From NCBI GenBank assembly GCA_031267205.1, contig JAIRZN010000162.1:1-5301 (forward strand): a stretch of 5,301 bases of DNA, read 5' to 3'. A model generated the notes under the pieces. It had not been told where the DNA came from. It saw nothing but the letters and a program-made list of their open reading frames with translations, and did no database searches. The DNA comes from Tannerellaceae bacterium (GTDB lineage Bacteria; Bacteroidota; Bacteroidia; Bacteroidales; Tannerellaceae). How positions within the stretch are numbered: position 1 is the stretch's first letter; each line of letters starts with the position of its first letter. Positions 1-5,301 of this stretch are shown here, in pieces. Made by a program: the position numbers and the translations under genes.

Positions 1-492
1 GCCTTTGATTCTATTTACTGGAAGTATAGTGCGTGGGTGTATAACTTCTTCAATCTGCTCCTTTCCGATAAATCAATGGCTGAAGATTTGACACAAACCG
101 TTTTCCTGAAAATATGGGAGCGTCATGCCGACATCAAACCGGACGAAAACTTCGAGGCTTATTTGTTTACCATCGCCCGCAACCTGATCTCAAAGGAAGC
201 CGAGCAACGTTTGCTTGCGACGCATCTGCAGGCTTCCCTACGAAGCCGCCCGGATGATACGGATACAACAACCGAGCAGAATATCGAGGCCGACTCGCTT
301 CGCGAATACGTTGATTACTTGGTGGAGCAACTCCCGGCGGAACGTAAGAAGATATACCTGATGAGCCGTGAACAGCATCTTTCCAACAAGGAAATAGCTC
401 GGCAGCTTTCCGTCTCGGAGAAAACGGTAGAGACGCAAATCTACCGCTCGCTGCGTTTCCTCAAATACAAACTATTCGGAAATAACGATTAG
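1..492 (+). CDS. ECF RNA polymerase sigma-70 factor, Bacteroides expansion type (5' end outside window)
   Basis: Extracytoplasmic-function sigma factor that would direct core RNA polymerase to a small set of promoters. The frame is open from base 1 (AFDSIYWKYSAWVYNFF...) to TAG at 490-492, giving 163 visible codons. Family members are usually about 180-200 residues, so roughly 20-30 N-terminal residues are missing; the GTG at 37 lies inside region 2 and is not the start. Visible residues about 1-66 form sigma region 2 (AEDLTQTVFLKIWERH, then FEAYLFTIARNLI). Residues about 107-157 form region 4, with LPAERKKIYLMSRE followed by a helix-turn-helix (LSNKEIARQLSVSEKTVETQ). Known for the family: such sigma factors usually precede a FecR-like anti-sigma gene and SusC/SusD-type outer-membrane transport genes. 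Here the next gene is convergent, so no FecR partner lies directly downstream. The family call is firm; its signal and regulon cannot be read from the window. Confidence 0.93.
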   Translation, partial: AFDSIYWKYSAWVYNFFNLLLSDKSMAEDLTQTVFLKIWERHADIKPDENFEAYLFTIARNLISKEAEQRLLATHLQASLRSRPDDTDTTTEQNIEADSLREYVDYLVEQLPAERKKIYLMSREQHLSNKEIARQLSVSEKTVETQIYRSLRFLKYKLFGNND

Positions 493-493
493 C

Positions 494-2338
494 TCACCTG
501 CGCCCCATGTCGTCGTACAGGGTTTGAAGCAGGGCTTTGCCTTTCCTTATGCGTTCATCGCCGCCGGAGGAGGGGTTTTGGTAGACGGGACGGTTGCTGT
601 CGTTATCGTAGGCGGATACTCCGGTCGCATCGACAAAGCCGAAGCCGTTGCTGAAGGTATAAAAGGCGTAGGCCGGATAACGGCGGTCGAGGATGTCCTT
701 GCTGAATAGGAAGTCGCGGTGCGGAATATCCATCTGTCCGAGCAAGGTTGCGGCGAGGTCGCTCTGGCTGCCAACCGTTTCTATCCTTGCAGGCTCCTTC
801 ACGGCGCCTCCGGTCCAGATAACAGGAATGCGGTAACGCGCCGGCTCGTACTCCTTCAGCCATCCGGGATAGCGGAAGCCGTGGTCGGCGACGAGGACGA
901 CGAGCAGGTTCTCCCACAGCGGCGTCTGCTTAATCTTCCCGATAAAGTTTCCTATACAACTATCGGTGAAGGCTACCGAGTTGAGGTACGGATGCGCCAG
1001 GCGCCGGTAAGGCACTTCAAAGGGTTCGTGACTGCTTAGCGTGAGGAAAGTATACAGGAACGGCGAAGCGGCGTCTTTCTCGGACAGGCTGAGGTAAAGG
1101 TAGTCGAACGTGACATCGTCGTCGGCCCCCCATTTGCTCAGGCGGCTGGTCAGGGGGAAATCCTTGTCCGACGTTATTTCGCTATATCCCGAACTGTAAA
1201 AATAGCTCTGCATATTGGTGTAGTTAATGTCGCCGCCGTACAGCATCTCCGCCGTATAGCCTTCGCTTATCAGGCTTTTGGATATTGACGGCAGGGTCTG
1301 GCTCTTGGCGGGATACTTCATTATGGATGTCGTCGGTTGAGCCGGATAGCCGTTGAGCGCCGACACTAAGCCGCGGTCGGTGCGGAAGGAGTTGGCATGG
1401 ATATTTGTGAACAGCACGCCTTCGCGGCTAAGGCTATTCAGGTTGGGCGTTACTCCCGCTTCGCCGTTGAGGGCTTCTATGGTATTGGCCGAAAAGCTTT
1501 CCAGGATTATGAGCAGTATGTTGGGACGCTTGGTGTTCAATAACTCCGCCTTGCCCGCGCCGGCAACGCTGTCGGGGAGTTCGGGCATCAGGGAAGCGAA
1601 TATGTCTTTGCGCTCGCCTTCGTCGAAGAACTGGAACTGCGAGGCGAAGTCCTGCTGCTTATACAGCGATGCGACCATGCTGAATATCGGGTTTATCGCC
1701 GAATGATTGAGGAACTGGTTATTGCTGAAATACACCATCCCGACGTTGGCCGTCGACGTAGTGACGCTGCTCCTGATGGGCAGGAACAACAGCCCTCCCA
1801 TAACCAGGAGCGCCGCAAACCGGTGTACTCCGACCCCCTCCATCGGCTTATCGGGGAATATGGGAAGCGCCCAGCGGTTAAGCATCCATGCCGAGGCGAA
1901 GGCGTAAACGACCAGCATCAATGCCTGCCGGATAAATAAAGCCGCCGGCACATTGCCTGCCGCCCCTGAAGGAAACTGTATATAAAACAATACGGTGGCA
2001 TCCAGGCGGAAGCCCCAGAATGTATACAGCGCTACGTCGCCGGCAAAGATCGCCGCAATAACAACAGACGCTACGCAGAAGTATACCCTCAGGCATTTCT
2101 TTATGCAAGCCGTAGGCAACCACAACGACAGTATCGTGCACAAAAGCGGGATAACCGTCAAGTAACCCGCCACCGTGCAATCTAATCTCAAGCCATACCT
2201 TATAACATCGAGCCATTCAATCAAACTGTAACCGGCCGACAGCGCATGGTGATATATCATGAATACCGGCTTCTGAATAGCAAATATCGGCAACCAGGCA
2301 ACAAACACGACAAGGATAAAAAATAATCGCCGTTTCAT
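494..2338 (-). CDS. LTA synthase-like / sulfatase-fold membrane phosphotransferase
   Basis: 614-residue inner-membrane protein of the LtaS/phosphoethanolamine-transferase type in the alkaline phosphatase superfamily. The N-terminus has about five hydrophobic helices (roughly residues 5-21, 57-77, 86-106, 132-152, 173-189). A linker leads to a periplasmic catalytic domain from about 270. Residues expected of LtaS-type enzymes are visible: E280 (NILLIILESFSAN, metal), T320 in FRTDRG (nucleophile position), W403 and D406-408 (KWGADDD), H437 (SSHEPF) and D485-H486 (VADHG, metal). The enzyme is therefore predicted active, moving a phospho-alcohol head group from a lipid to an acceptor. Bacteroidota are not known to make lipoteichoic acid, so the acceptor is unknown; a glycan or lipid A is a guess. 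The ATG at 2336-2338 begins a normal membrane N-terminus (MKRRLFFILVV) and lies 14 bp after the ABC-F stop. No separate promoter fits in that gap, so co-transcription is likely. The stop is one base from the convergent sigma-factor stop. Confidence 0.9.
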   Translation of the reverse strand: MKRRLFFILVVFVAWLPIFAIQKPVFMIYHHALSAGYSLIEWLDVIRYGLRLDCTVAGYLTVIPLLCTILSLWLPTACIKKCLRVYFCVASVVIAAIFAGDVALYTFWGFRLDATVLFYIQFPSGAAGNVPAALFIRQALMLVVYAFASAWMLNRWALPIFPDKPMEGVGVHRFAALLVMGGLLFLPIRSSVTTSTANVGMVYFSNNQFLNHSAINPIFSMVASLYKQQDFASQFQFFDEGERKDIFASLMPELPDSVAGAGKAELLNTKRPNILLIILESFSANTIEALNGEAGVTPNLNSLSREGVLFTNIHANSFRTDRGLVSALNGYPAQPTTSIMKYPAKSQTLPSISKSLISEGYTAEMLYGGDINYTNMQSYFYSSGYSEITSDKDFPLTSRLSKWGADDDVTFDYLYLSLSEKDAASPFLYTFLTLSSHEPFEVPYRRLAHPYLNSVAFTDSCIGNFIGKIKQTPLWENLLVVLVADHGFRYPGWLKEYEPARYRIPVIWTGGAVKEPARIETVGSQSDLAATLLGQMDIPHRDFLFSKDILDRRYPAYAFYTFSNGFGFVDATGVSAYDNDSNRPVYQNPSSGGDERIRKGKALLQTLYDDMGRR

Positions 2339-2352
2339 TCCGCATCCAAGTT

Positions 2353-3966
2353 TTAAGGATAAAGCCTTTCCCTGAGTCCGGCAACTACCGGATCGGTGAT
2401 GTAATCGTCATACTCCATTATCCTGTCTATAATACCGTTCGGCGCAAGCTCGATGACACGGTTGGTTACGGTTTGTATAAACTCATGGTCATGACTTGAA
2501 AAGATAATATTCCCCTTATAAGCCTGCAACGTATTATTAAACGCCTGTATGGATTCCAAATCCAAGTGATTGGTCGGGGTATCCAGTATCAATGTATTCG
2601 CGTCCCTGAGCATCATCCGCGAAATCATGCAACGCATCTTCTCGCCCCCCGAAAGCACGTCTACCTTCTTCTGTAAATCTTCTCCCGAAAAAAGCATCCG
2701 CCCCAAGAAGCCCTTCAAATAGACTTCGTTAGTATCGACCGCGAATTGCCCAAGCCATTCGATAAGGCTGTAACCGGGGTTGAAGTAGGAGGCATTGTCG
2801 AGCGGCAGGTACGCCGTAGTAATGGTTTGCCCCCATTGATAAGTCCCGGCGGCAGCCTCCTCCTCGCCGTTGACAATCCTGAAAAGAGCCGTCATAGCCC
2901 TTGGGTCGCGGCTGATAAAAACAATCTTATCATCCTTCTCAACATTAAAGTTCAGGTCTTTGAAAAGCGGCTGCCCGTCCGCGTAATGCGTCAGCCCCTT
3001 TACCTCCAATATTTGGTTGCCCGGCTCGCGCGAGGGAGTAAAAATTATACCCGGATAGCGCCGCGACGACGGCCTTATCTCCTCGATATTCAACTTCTCT
3101 ATCATCTTCTTGCGGCTCGTCGTCTGCTTCGATTTCGCAACATTGGCGCTGAAGCGGCGGATAAATTCCTCAAGTTCCTTCTTCTTCTCCTCGGCCTTTT
3201 TGTTCTGTTGTTGCTGCTGGCGGAGGGCCAACTGGCTGGATTCGTACCAGAAACTGTAATTCCCTGCAAACAACTGCAACTTGCCGAAGTCGATATCGAC
3301 CGTATGCGTGCATACCGAGTCAAGGAAGTGACGGTCATGACTGACCACCAACACCGTGTGCTCGAAGTTGGAGAGGTAATTTTCCAACCACCCCACCGTT
3401 TCCAGGTCAAGGTCGTTCGTCGGCTCATCGAGCAGCAAATTATCAGGTTGTCCGAAAAGCGCCCGCGCCAGCAGGACACGCACCTTCTGCTTACCGCTAA
3501 GATCTTTCATCAGGCTGTAATGCAAGTTCTCCTTTATACCCAAACCGCTAAGCAGGCCGGCAGCGTCGCTCTCGGCGTTCCATCCCTCCATTTCCGCAAA
3601 CCTTTCCTCCAGTTCCGACACCCGTATCCCGTCGGCGTCATTAAAATCGGGCTTGGCATAGATGGCATCCTTTTCGCTCATCACCTCCCACAGCGTGGAA
3701 TGGCCCATCAAAACGGTATTAATCACCGTATAATCATCAAAGGCAAAGTGATCCTGGCTCAACACCGACAGGCGTTCGCCGGGCCCCTGCGAGATGTTTC
3801 CGCGCGTAGGATCCATCTCGCCGCACAGGATTTTCAGGAAAGTGGATTTACCCGCCCCGTTTGCGCCGATAATCCCGTAACAATTACCGGATGTGAATTT
3901 CAGATTGACGTCCTGGAACAAAATGCGTTTACCGAACTGTAAATCCAGGTTATTGACTATTATCAT
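2353..3966 (-). CDS. ABC-F family ATPase, YbiT-like (ribosome-associated)
   Basis: 537-residue soluble protein with two ATP-binding cassettes and no membrane helices, close in length and order to E. coli YbiT. ABC-F proteins bind the ribosomal E site and modulate translation; no antibiotic specificity can be inferred. NBD1: Walker A GANGAGKST (34-42), Q-loop Q71, signature LSGKQ (156-160), Walker B LLLDEP (D180, E181), H-switch H210. A charged, coiled-coil-like interdomain linker at about 240-310 includes RFSANVAKSKQTTSRKK, similar to the YbiT linker. NBD2 keeps signature LSGGEK (438-443) and H492. Its Walker A is replaced by ISRDPRAMTA (351-360), the Q-loop position reads PLD instead of AQD, and the catalytic glutamate after Walker B is threonine (LILDTP, T463). 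By family alignment only one composite ATP site looks competent. I recall the same NBD2 changes in Bacteroidota relatives, so this is probably lineage-wide and not decay. The ATG at 3964-3966 gives the normal family N-terminus (MIIVNNLDLQFG). First gene of a likely two-gene unit. Confidence 0.94.
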   Translation of the reverse strand: MIIVNNLDLQFGKRILFQDVNLKFTSGNCYGIIGANGAGKSTFLKILCGEMDPTRGNISQGPGERLSVLSQDHFAFDDYTVINTVLMGHSTLWEVMSEKDAIYAKPDFNDADGIRVSELEERFAEMEGWNAESDAAGLLSGLGIKENLHYSLMKDLSGKQKVRVLLARALFGQPDNLLLDEPTNDLDLETVGWLENYLSNFEHTVLVVSHDRHFLDSVCTHTVDIDFGKLQLFAGNYSFWYESSQLALRQQQQQNKKAEEKKKELEEFIRRFSANVAKSKQTTSRKKMIEKLNIEEIRPSSRRYPGIIFTPSREPGNQILEVKGLTHYADGQPLFKDLNFNVEKDDKIVFISRDPRAMTALFRIVNGEEEAAAGTYQWGQTITTAYLPLDNASYFNPGYSLIEWLGQFAVDTNEVYLKGFLGRMLFSGEDLQKKVDVLSGGEKMRCMISRMMLRDANTLILDTPTNHLDLESIQAFNNTLQAYKGNIIFSSHDHEFIQTVTNRVIELAPNGIIDRIMEYDDYITDPVVAGLRERLYP

Positions 3967-3990
3967 ATTTATGTTTTGTTAGAAAGTTGA

Positions 3991-3998
3991 CAAAAGTA
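3991..3998 (-). promoter_or_regulatory. Putative Bacteroidota -7 promoter element for the ABC-F / LTA synthase-like unit
   Basis: Read on the minus strand these bases are TACTTTTG, an exact match to the Bacteroidota primary sigma -7 consensus TAnnTTTG. The site lies 24 bp upstream of the ABC-F start codon, which would give a short leader of about 15-20 nt. The leader is A-rich just before the ATG (acaaaacataaat) and lacks a Shine-Dalgarno sequence, as is usual in this phylum. No clear -33 TTTG is present at the expected distance; only T-tracts lie about 22 bp upstream. The octamer match, position and orientation support a promoter, but the transcript start is inferred. Confidence 0.55.
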
Positions 3999-4114
3999 CG
4001 AAAAATTTTGCAGAAACCGGAAAAACGCACCGCTACGCAGTCGGAAAGGGAGGGCGCAACCTGATTCCGGCAAGATTTTTTCCCTGCGGAAAAAGAGAAG
4101 CCCCCTGTTGCCAT
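3999..4114. other. Intergenic stretch without a recognisable gene
   Basis: Together with the repeat array this forms the roughly 380-bp gap between the ABC-F start and the relaxase remnant. It holds a 7-bp inverted repeat, TTTTTCC (4077-4083) with GGAAAAA (4088-4094) around a 4-nt loop. The stem is mostly A/T and has no U-tract following a GC-rich stem, so it is not a convincing terminator. No tRNA-like, riboswitch-like or small-ORF signal with family similarity is visible. Confidence 0.6.
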
Positions 4115-4250
4115 AGCTTGTAAAAATTCAGCCTTCAAAAAAGCCTCTTGGAGATCTTCTAAAAATTCAGCCGGCAGAAAAGACACTTTTCACAGCTATC
4201 GCAAAAAATTATATTTGCAAAAATATCCCAACATAGGCTTGTAAAAATTC

Positions 4251-4283
4251 ACAAGCTCCAAAAGTATCTTTTGGAGGTCTTGT
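4251..4283. repeat. Long imperfect palindrome in the best repeat copy
   Basis: ACAAG + CTCCAAAAG (4251-4264) pairs with CTTTTGGAG (4268-4276) + CTTGT (4279-4283). This gives a 14-bp stem with a TAT loop and one 2-nt bulge (GT, 4277-4278). The outer five base pairs come from the flanks of the unit, so the hairpin reaches into the start of the next copy. The next copy keeps only the inner 7-bp stem (4299-4315). The stem can form on either strand. There is no following T-run, so a terminator role is not indicated. Confidence 0.7.
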
Positions 4284-4307
4284 AAAAATTCAGCCGGCCC
4301 AAAAGTA
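4259..4307 (-). promoter_or_regulatory. Two repeat-borne promoter-like octamers pointing toward the ABC-F gene
   Basis: On the minus strand, the palindrome of two repeat copies contains TACTTTTG at 4266-4259 and at 4307-4300. This is the same octamer as the putative -7 element of the ABC-F gene and fits TAnnTTTG. Each is preceded, about 17-18 bp upstream, by a T-tract that is the complement of the repeat core (AAAAATTC), in the place of a -33 element. The plus-strand reading TATCTTTTG has one base too many between TA and TTTG. Whether transcription starts here is unknown; the match may be a by-product of the palindrome. Confidence 0.3.
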
Positions 4308-4345
4308 TCTTTTGGAGCTTGTGTAAAAATTCAGCGGCTCCAAAA

Positions 4346-5301
4346 ACAGAAAGGCAACGATGCCAGAACTACTGCACATATAGAGCGGACAGTAAACCCT
4401 GCAAATGCCGATCAGTCACGTACTCACCTCAATGAAGATCTTATTCCATATCCCGATGGAATCAAGGACAGAACACATGCCATACAGCATCGGATAGAAA
4501 CCGCAGGGATAAAGCGGAAGATAAGCCACAACCAAGTGAGGGCATTGCAGATTATGCTGTCGGGTACACCCGAAGATATGCAGCGCATACAGGCAGAGGG
4601 GAAATTGAGGGAATGGAGCAATGATAATATAAAATGGCTGCAAGATACTTTTGGAAAAGATAATGTTGTTTCCGCCGTTTTGCATCTGGACGAAAAAACT
4701 CCACATATTCATGCTACGGTAGTGCCTATTGTTACTGGTGAAAGAAGAAAAGCCAAAGAGAAAAACAAACAGGAGAACGAACAGGGCAAGAAGAAGTATC
4801 GTAAAAAAGATACAAACGCCTCCCGACTATGTGCCGATGATATAATGACAAAAGATAACCTGAAACTGTTTCAGGACACATATGCTGAGGCAATGGTGAA
4901 ACACGGGCTACAACGTGGAATAGACGGCTCGGAAGCAAGGCATATATCCACTCCACAGTACTACAGAGATTTGTATGCCAAGAACGAAGATATGAAAGTG
5001 GATATAGCAGAGTTGGTGGAGCAAAAGCAGGAGGTTTACGACAAAGTGCGGGATATGTACGACCGCAAGGACGAGGCACGGGAGAAATTTCTTAATCTAC
5101 ATGAATATACCCAAAAAAAAGAGACGGAAATATCAGAAGCCGAGACCCGATTGGAGCGACTCAAGCAAGAGTACGAACCATACAAGGCACAGGACGATAT
5201 AAATCTGCTGCTTGAAGTACTCCCAACCCTGAGCGAGCGTTTACGAATAGCACAGCTATGCGAGGGTATTGGACTGGCGGTAGATGCTATTAAACAGCTT
5301 T
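4346..5301 (+). mobile_element. Remnant of a mobilizable element (left edge at about 4346, right edge outside window)
   Basis: The left edge is placed where the repeat sequence stops and MobV relaxase similarity begins. From there to the window end the DNA uses many AUA, AGA and AAA codons, unlike the GC-richer, CGC/ATC-using genes to the left, which fits separate ancestry. No integrase, terminal inverted repeat, target-site duplication or oriT is visible in the window. The element type (mobilizable transposon, genomic island or integrated plasmid) cannot be decided. Confidence 0.5.
4350..5301 (+). pseudogene. MobV/Pre-family relaxase (plasmid mobilization protein), start codon and N-terminus lost, 3' end outside window
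   Basis: Relaxases of this family nick at oriT and lead plasmid or mobilizable-element DNA into conjugation. Similarity begins at KGNDARTTAHIER (codon at 4350) and runs in frame to the window end, 317 codons. Motif I is present (AHIERTVNPANAD, then SRTHLN), as is the metal-binding motif HLDEKTPHIH (4683-4712), followed by VVPIVTGERRK. Next come KKYRKKDTNASRLCADDIM and GLQRGIDGSEARHIST, typical of Bacteroidales members. A long charged coiled coil (about 4980-5200) leads to a conserved C-terminal part (LRIAQLCEGIGLAVDAIKQL). Complete members begin roughly MxYxVLHxxKAKGND, so about ten residues are missing. The upstream frame is open only back to a TAA at 4242 and contains no ATG, GTG or TTG. 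In-frame starts at GTG 4536 or ATG 4554 would drop motif I. A functional relaxase is therefore unlikely, although the rest is undamaged, suggesting recent loss. Confidence 0.82.

Larger units (their letters stand above)
4115..4345. repeat. 41-bp tandem repeat array, five clear copies plus one decayed copy
   Basis: The core TAAAAATTCA recurs at 4121, 4160, 4242, 4283 and 4324. Spacings are 39, 82 (2 x 41), 41 and 41 bp; a decayed core (caaaaaatta) sits near 4202 where the missing copy would fall. A full unit (copy at 4283-4323) is the core, then GCCGGC, then a palindrome of CCAAAAG / TAT / CTTTTGG, then AGCTTGTG. Copies at 4242, 4283 and 4324 are nearly alike, while those nearer the ABC-F gene are diverged, so the array looks freshest on the right. 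The last copy stops after CTCCAAAA (4338-4345). The 41-bp period is not a multiple of three and no initiation signal is seen, so it is not coding. I recall similar short AT-rich repeats in Bacteroides intergenic regions, but cannot check copy number here. Confidence 0.85.

Noticed and set aside
37..492. GTG at 37 as the start of the sigma factor
   Set aside because: The frame continues upstream to base 1 with conserved region 2 residues (FDSIYWKYSAW), so the gene is cut by the window edge.
2746..3942. Very long plus-strand open frame (398 codons) antisense to the ABC-F gene
   Set aside because: It mirrors the codon structure of a clearly real gene, and its translation shows no recognisable domain or plausible composition.
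4077..4094. Intrinsic terminator formed by TTTTTCC / GGAAAAA
   Set aside because: The stem is AT-dominated with only two G-C pairs and no characteristic U-tract following a GC-rich stem; there is also no gene ending next to it on either strand.
3950..4186. 78-codon minus-strand open frame overlapping the ABC-F start
   Set aside because: Its N-terminal part (PAEFLEDLQEAFLKAEFLQ) is just translated repeat copies; the rest runs through the promoter region and overlaps the ABC-F start codon out of frame. No family similarity or start signal.
4115..4345. CRISPR array
   Set aside because: Periodicity is near 41 bp, but units are joined head to tail with no unique spacers, and the palindrome recurs in every good copy. 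No cas gene is present.
4416..5079. Minus-strand open frames opposite the relaxase region
   Set aside because: The plus strand encodes clear MobV motifs throughout this stretch; the minus-strand translations are unrecognisable shadows.

Overview
The window looks like chromosomal DNA of a Bacteroidales bacterium, most like Bacteroides, Parabacteroides or a close relative; the genus cannot be fixed from the sequence. Three things point there. The ECF sigma factor has the FDSIYWKYSAWVYNF-type region 2 of the large Bacteroides sigma family. The ABC-F protein matches the YbiT-like form of that phylum. The promoter-like site before the ABC-F gene fits the Bacteroidota -7 consensus TAnnTTTG, and no Shine-Dalgarno sequence is evident there.

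Layout: (1) bases 1-492, plus strand: the end of an ECF sigma-70 factor gene whose first codons lie outside the window. (2) 494-2338, minus strand: a five-helix membrane protein with an LTA-synthase/sulfatase-fold periplasmic domain, convergent with the sigma gene and separated from it by one base. (3) 2353-3966, minus strand: a YbiT-like ABC-F ATPase, 14 bp upstream of the LTA-synthase-like gene, so the two probably form one transcription unit read from a promoter near 3991-3998. (4) 3967-4349: intergenic DNA holding an array of 41-bp tandem repeats with a central palindrome. (5) 4350 to the window end, plus strand: a MobV/Pre-family relaxase gene that has lost its start codon and about the first ten residues. 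Its family similarity begins abruptly inside the last, broken repeat copy.

Regions 1-3 are ordinary core-type genes. The accessory part is the right-hand 1.2 kb, where a remnant of a mobilizable element abuts the repeat array. I see no multi-gene defence or biosynthetic system. The points most worth following are the repeat array with its embedded minus-strand promoter-like octamer, the break point of the relaxase gene inside the repeat palindrome, and the strongly asymmetric ATP sites of the ABC-F protein. No RNA gene, CRISPR array, intact insertion sequence or convincing intrinsic terminator was found.
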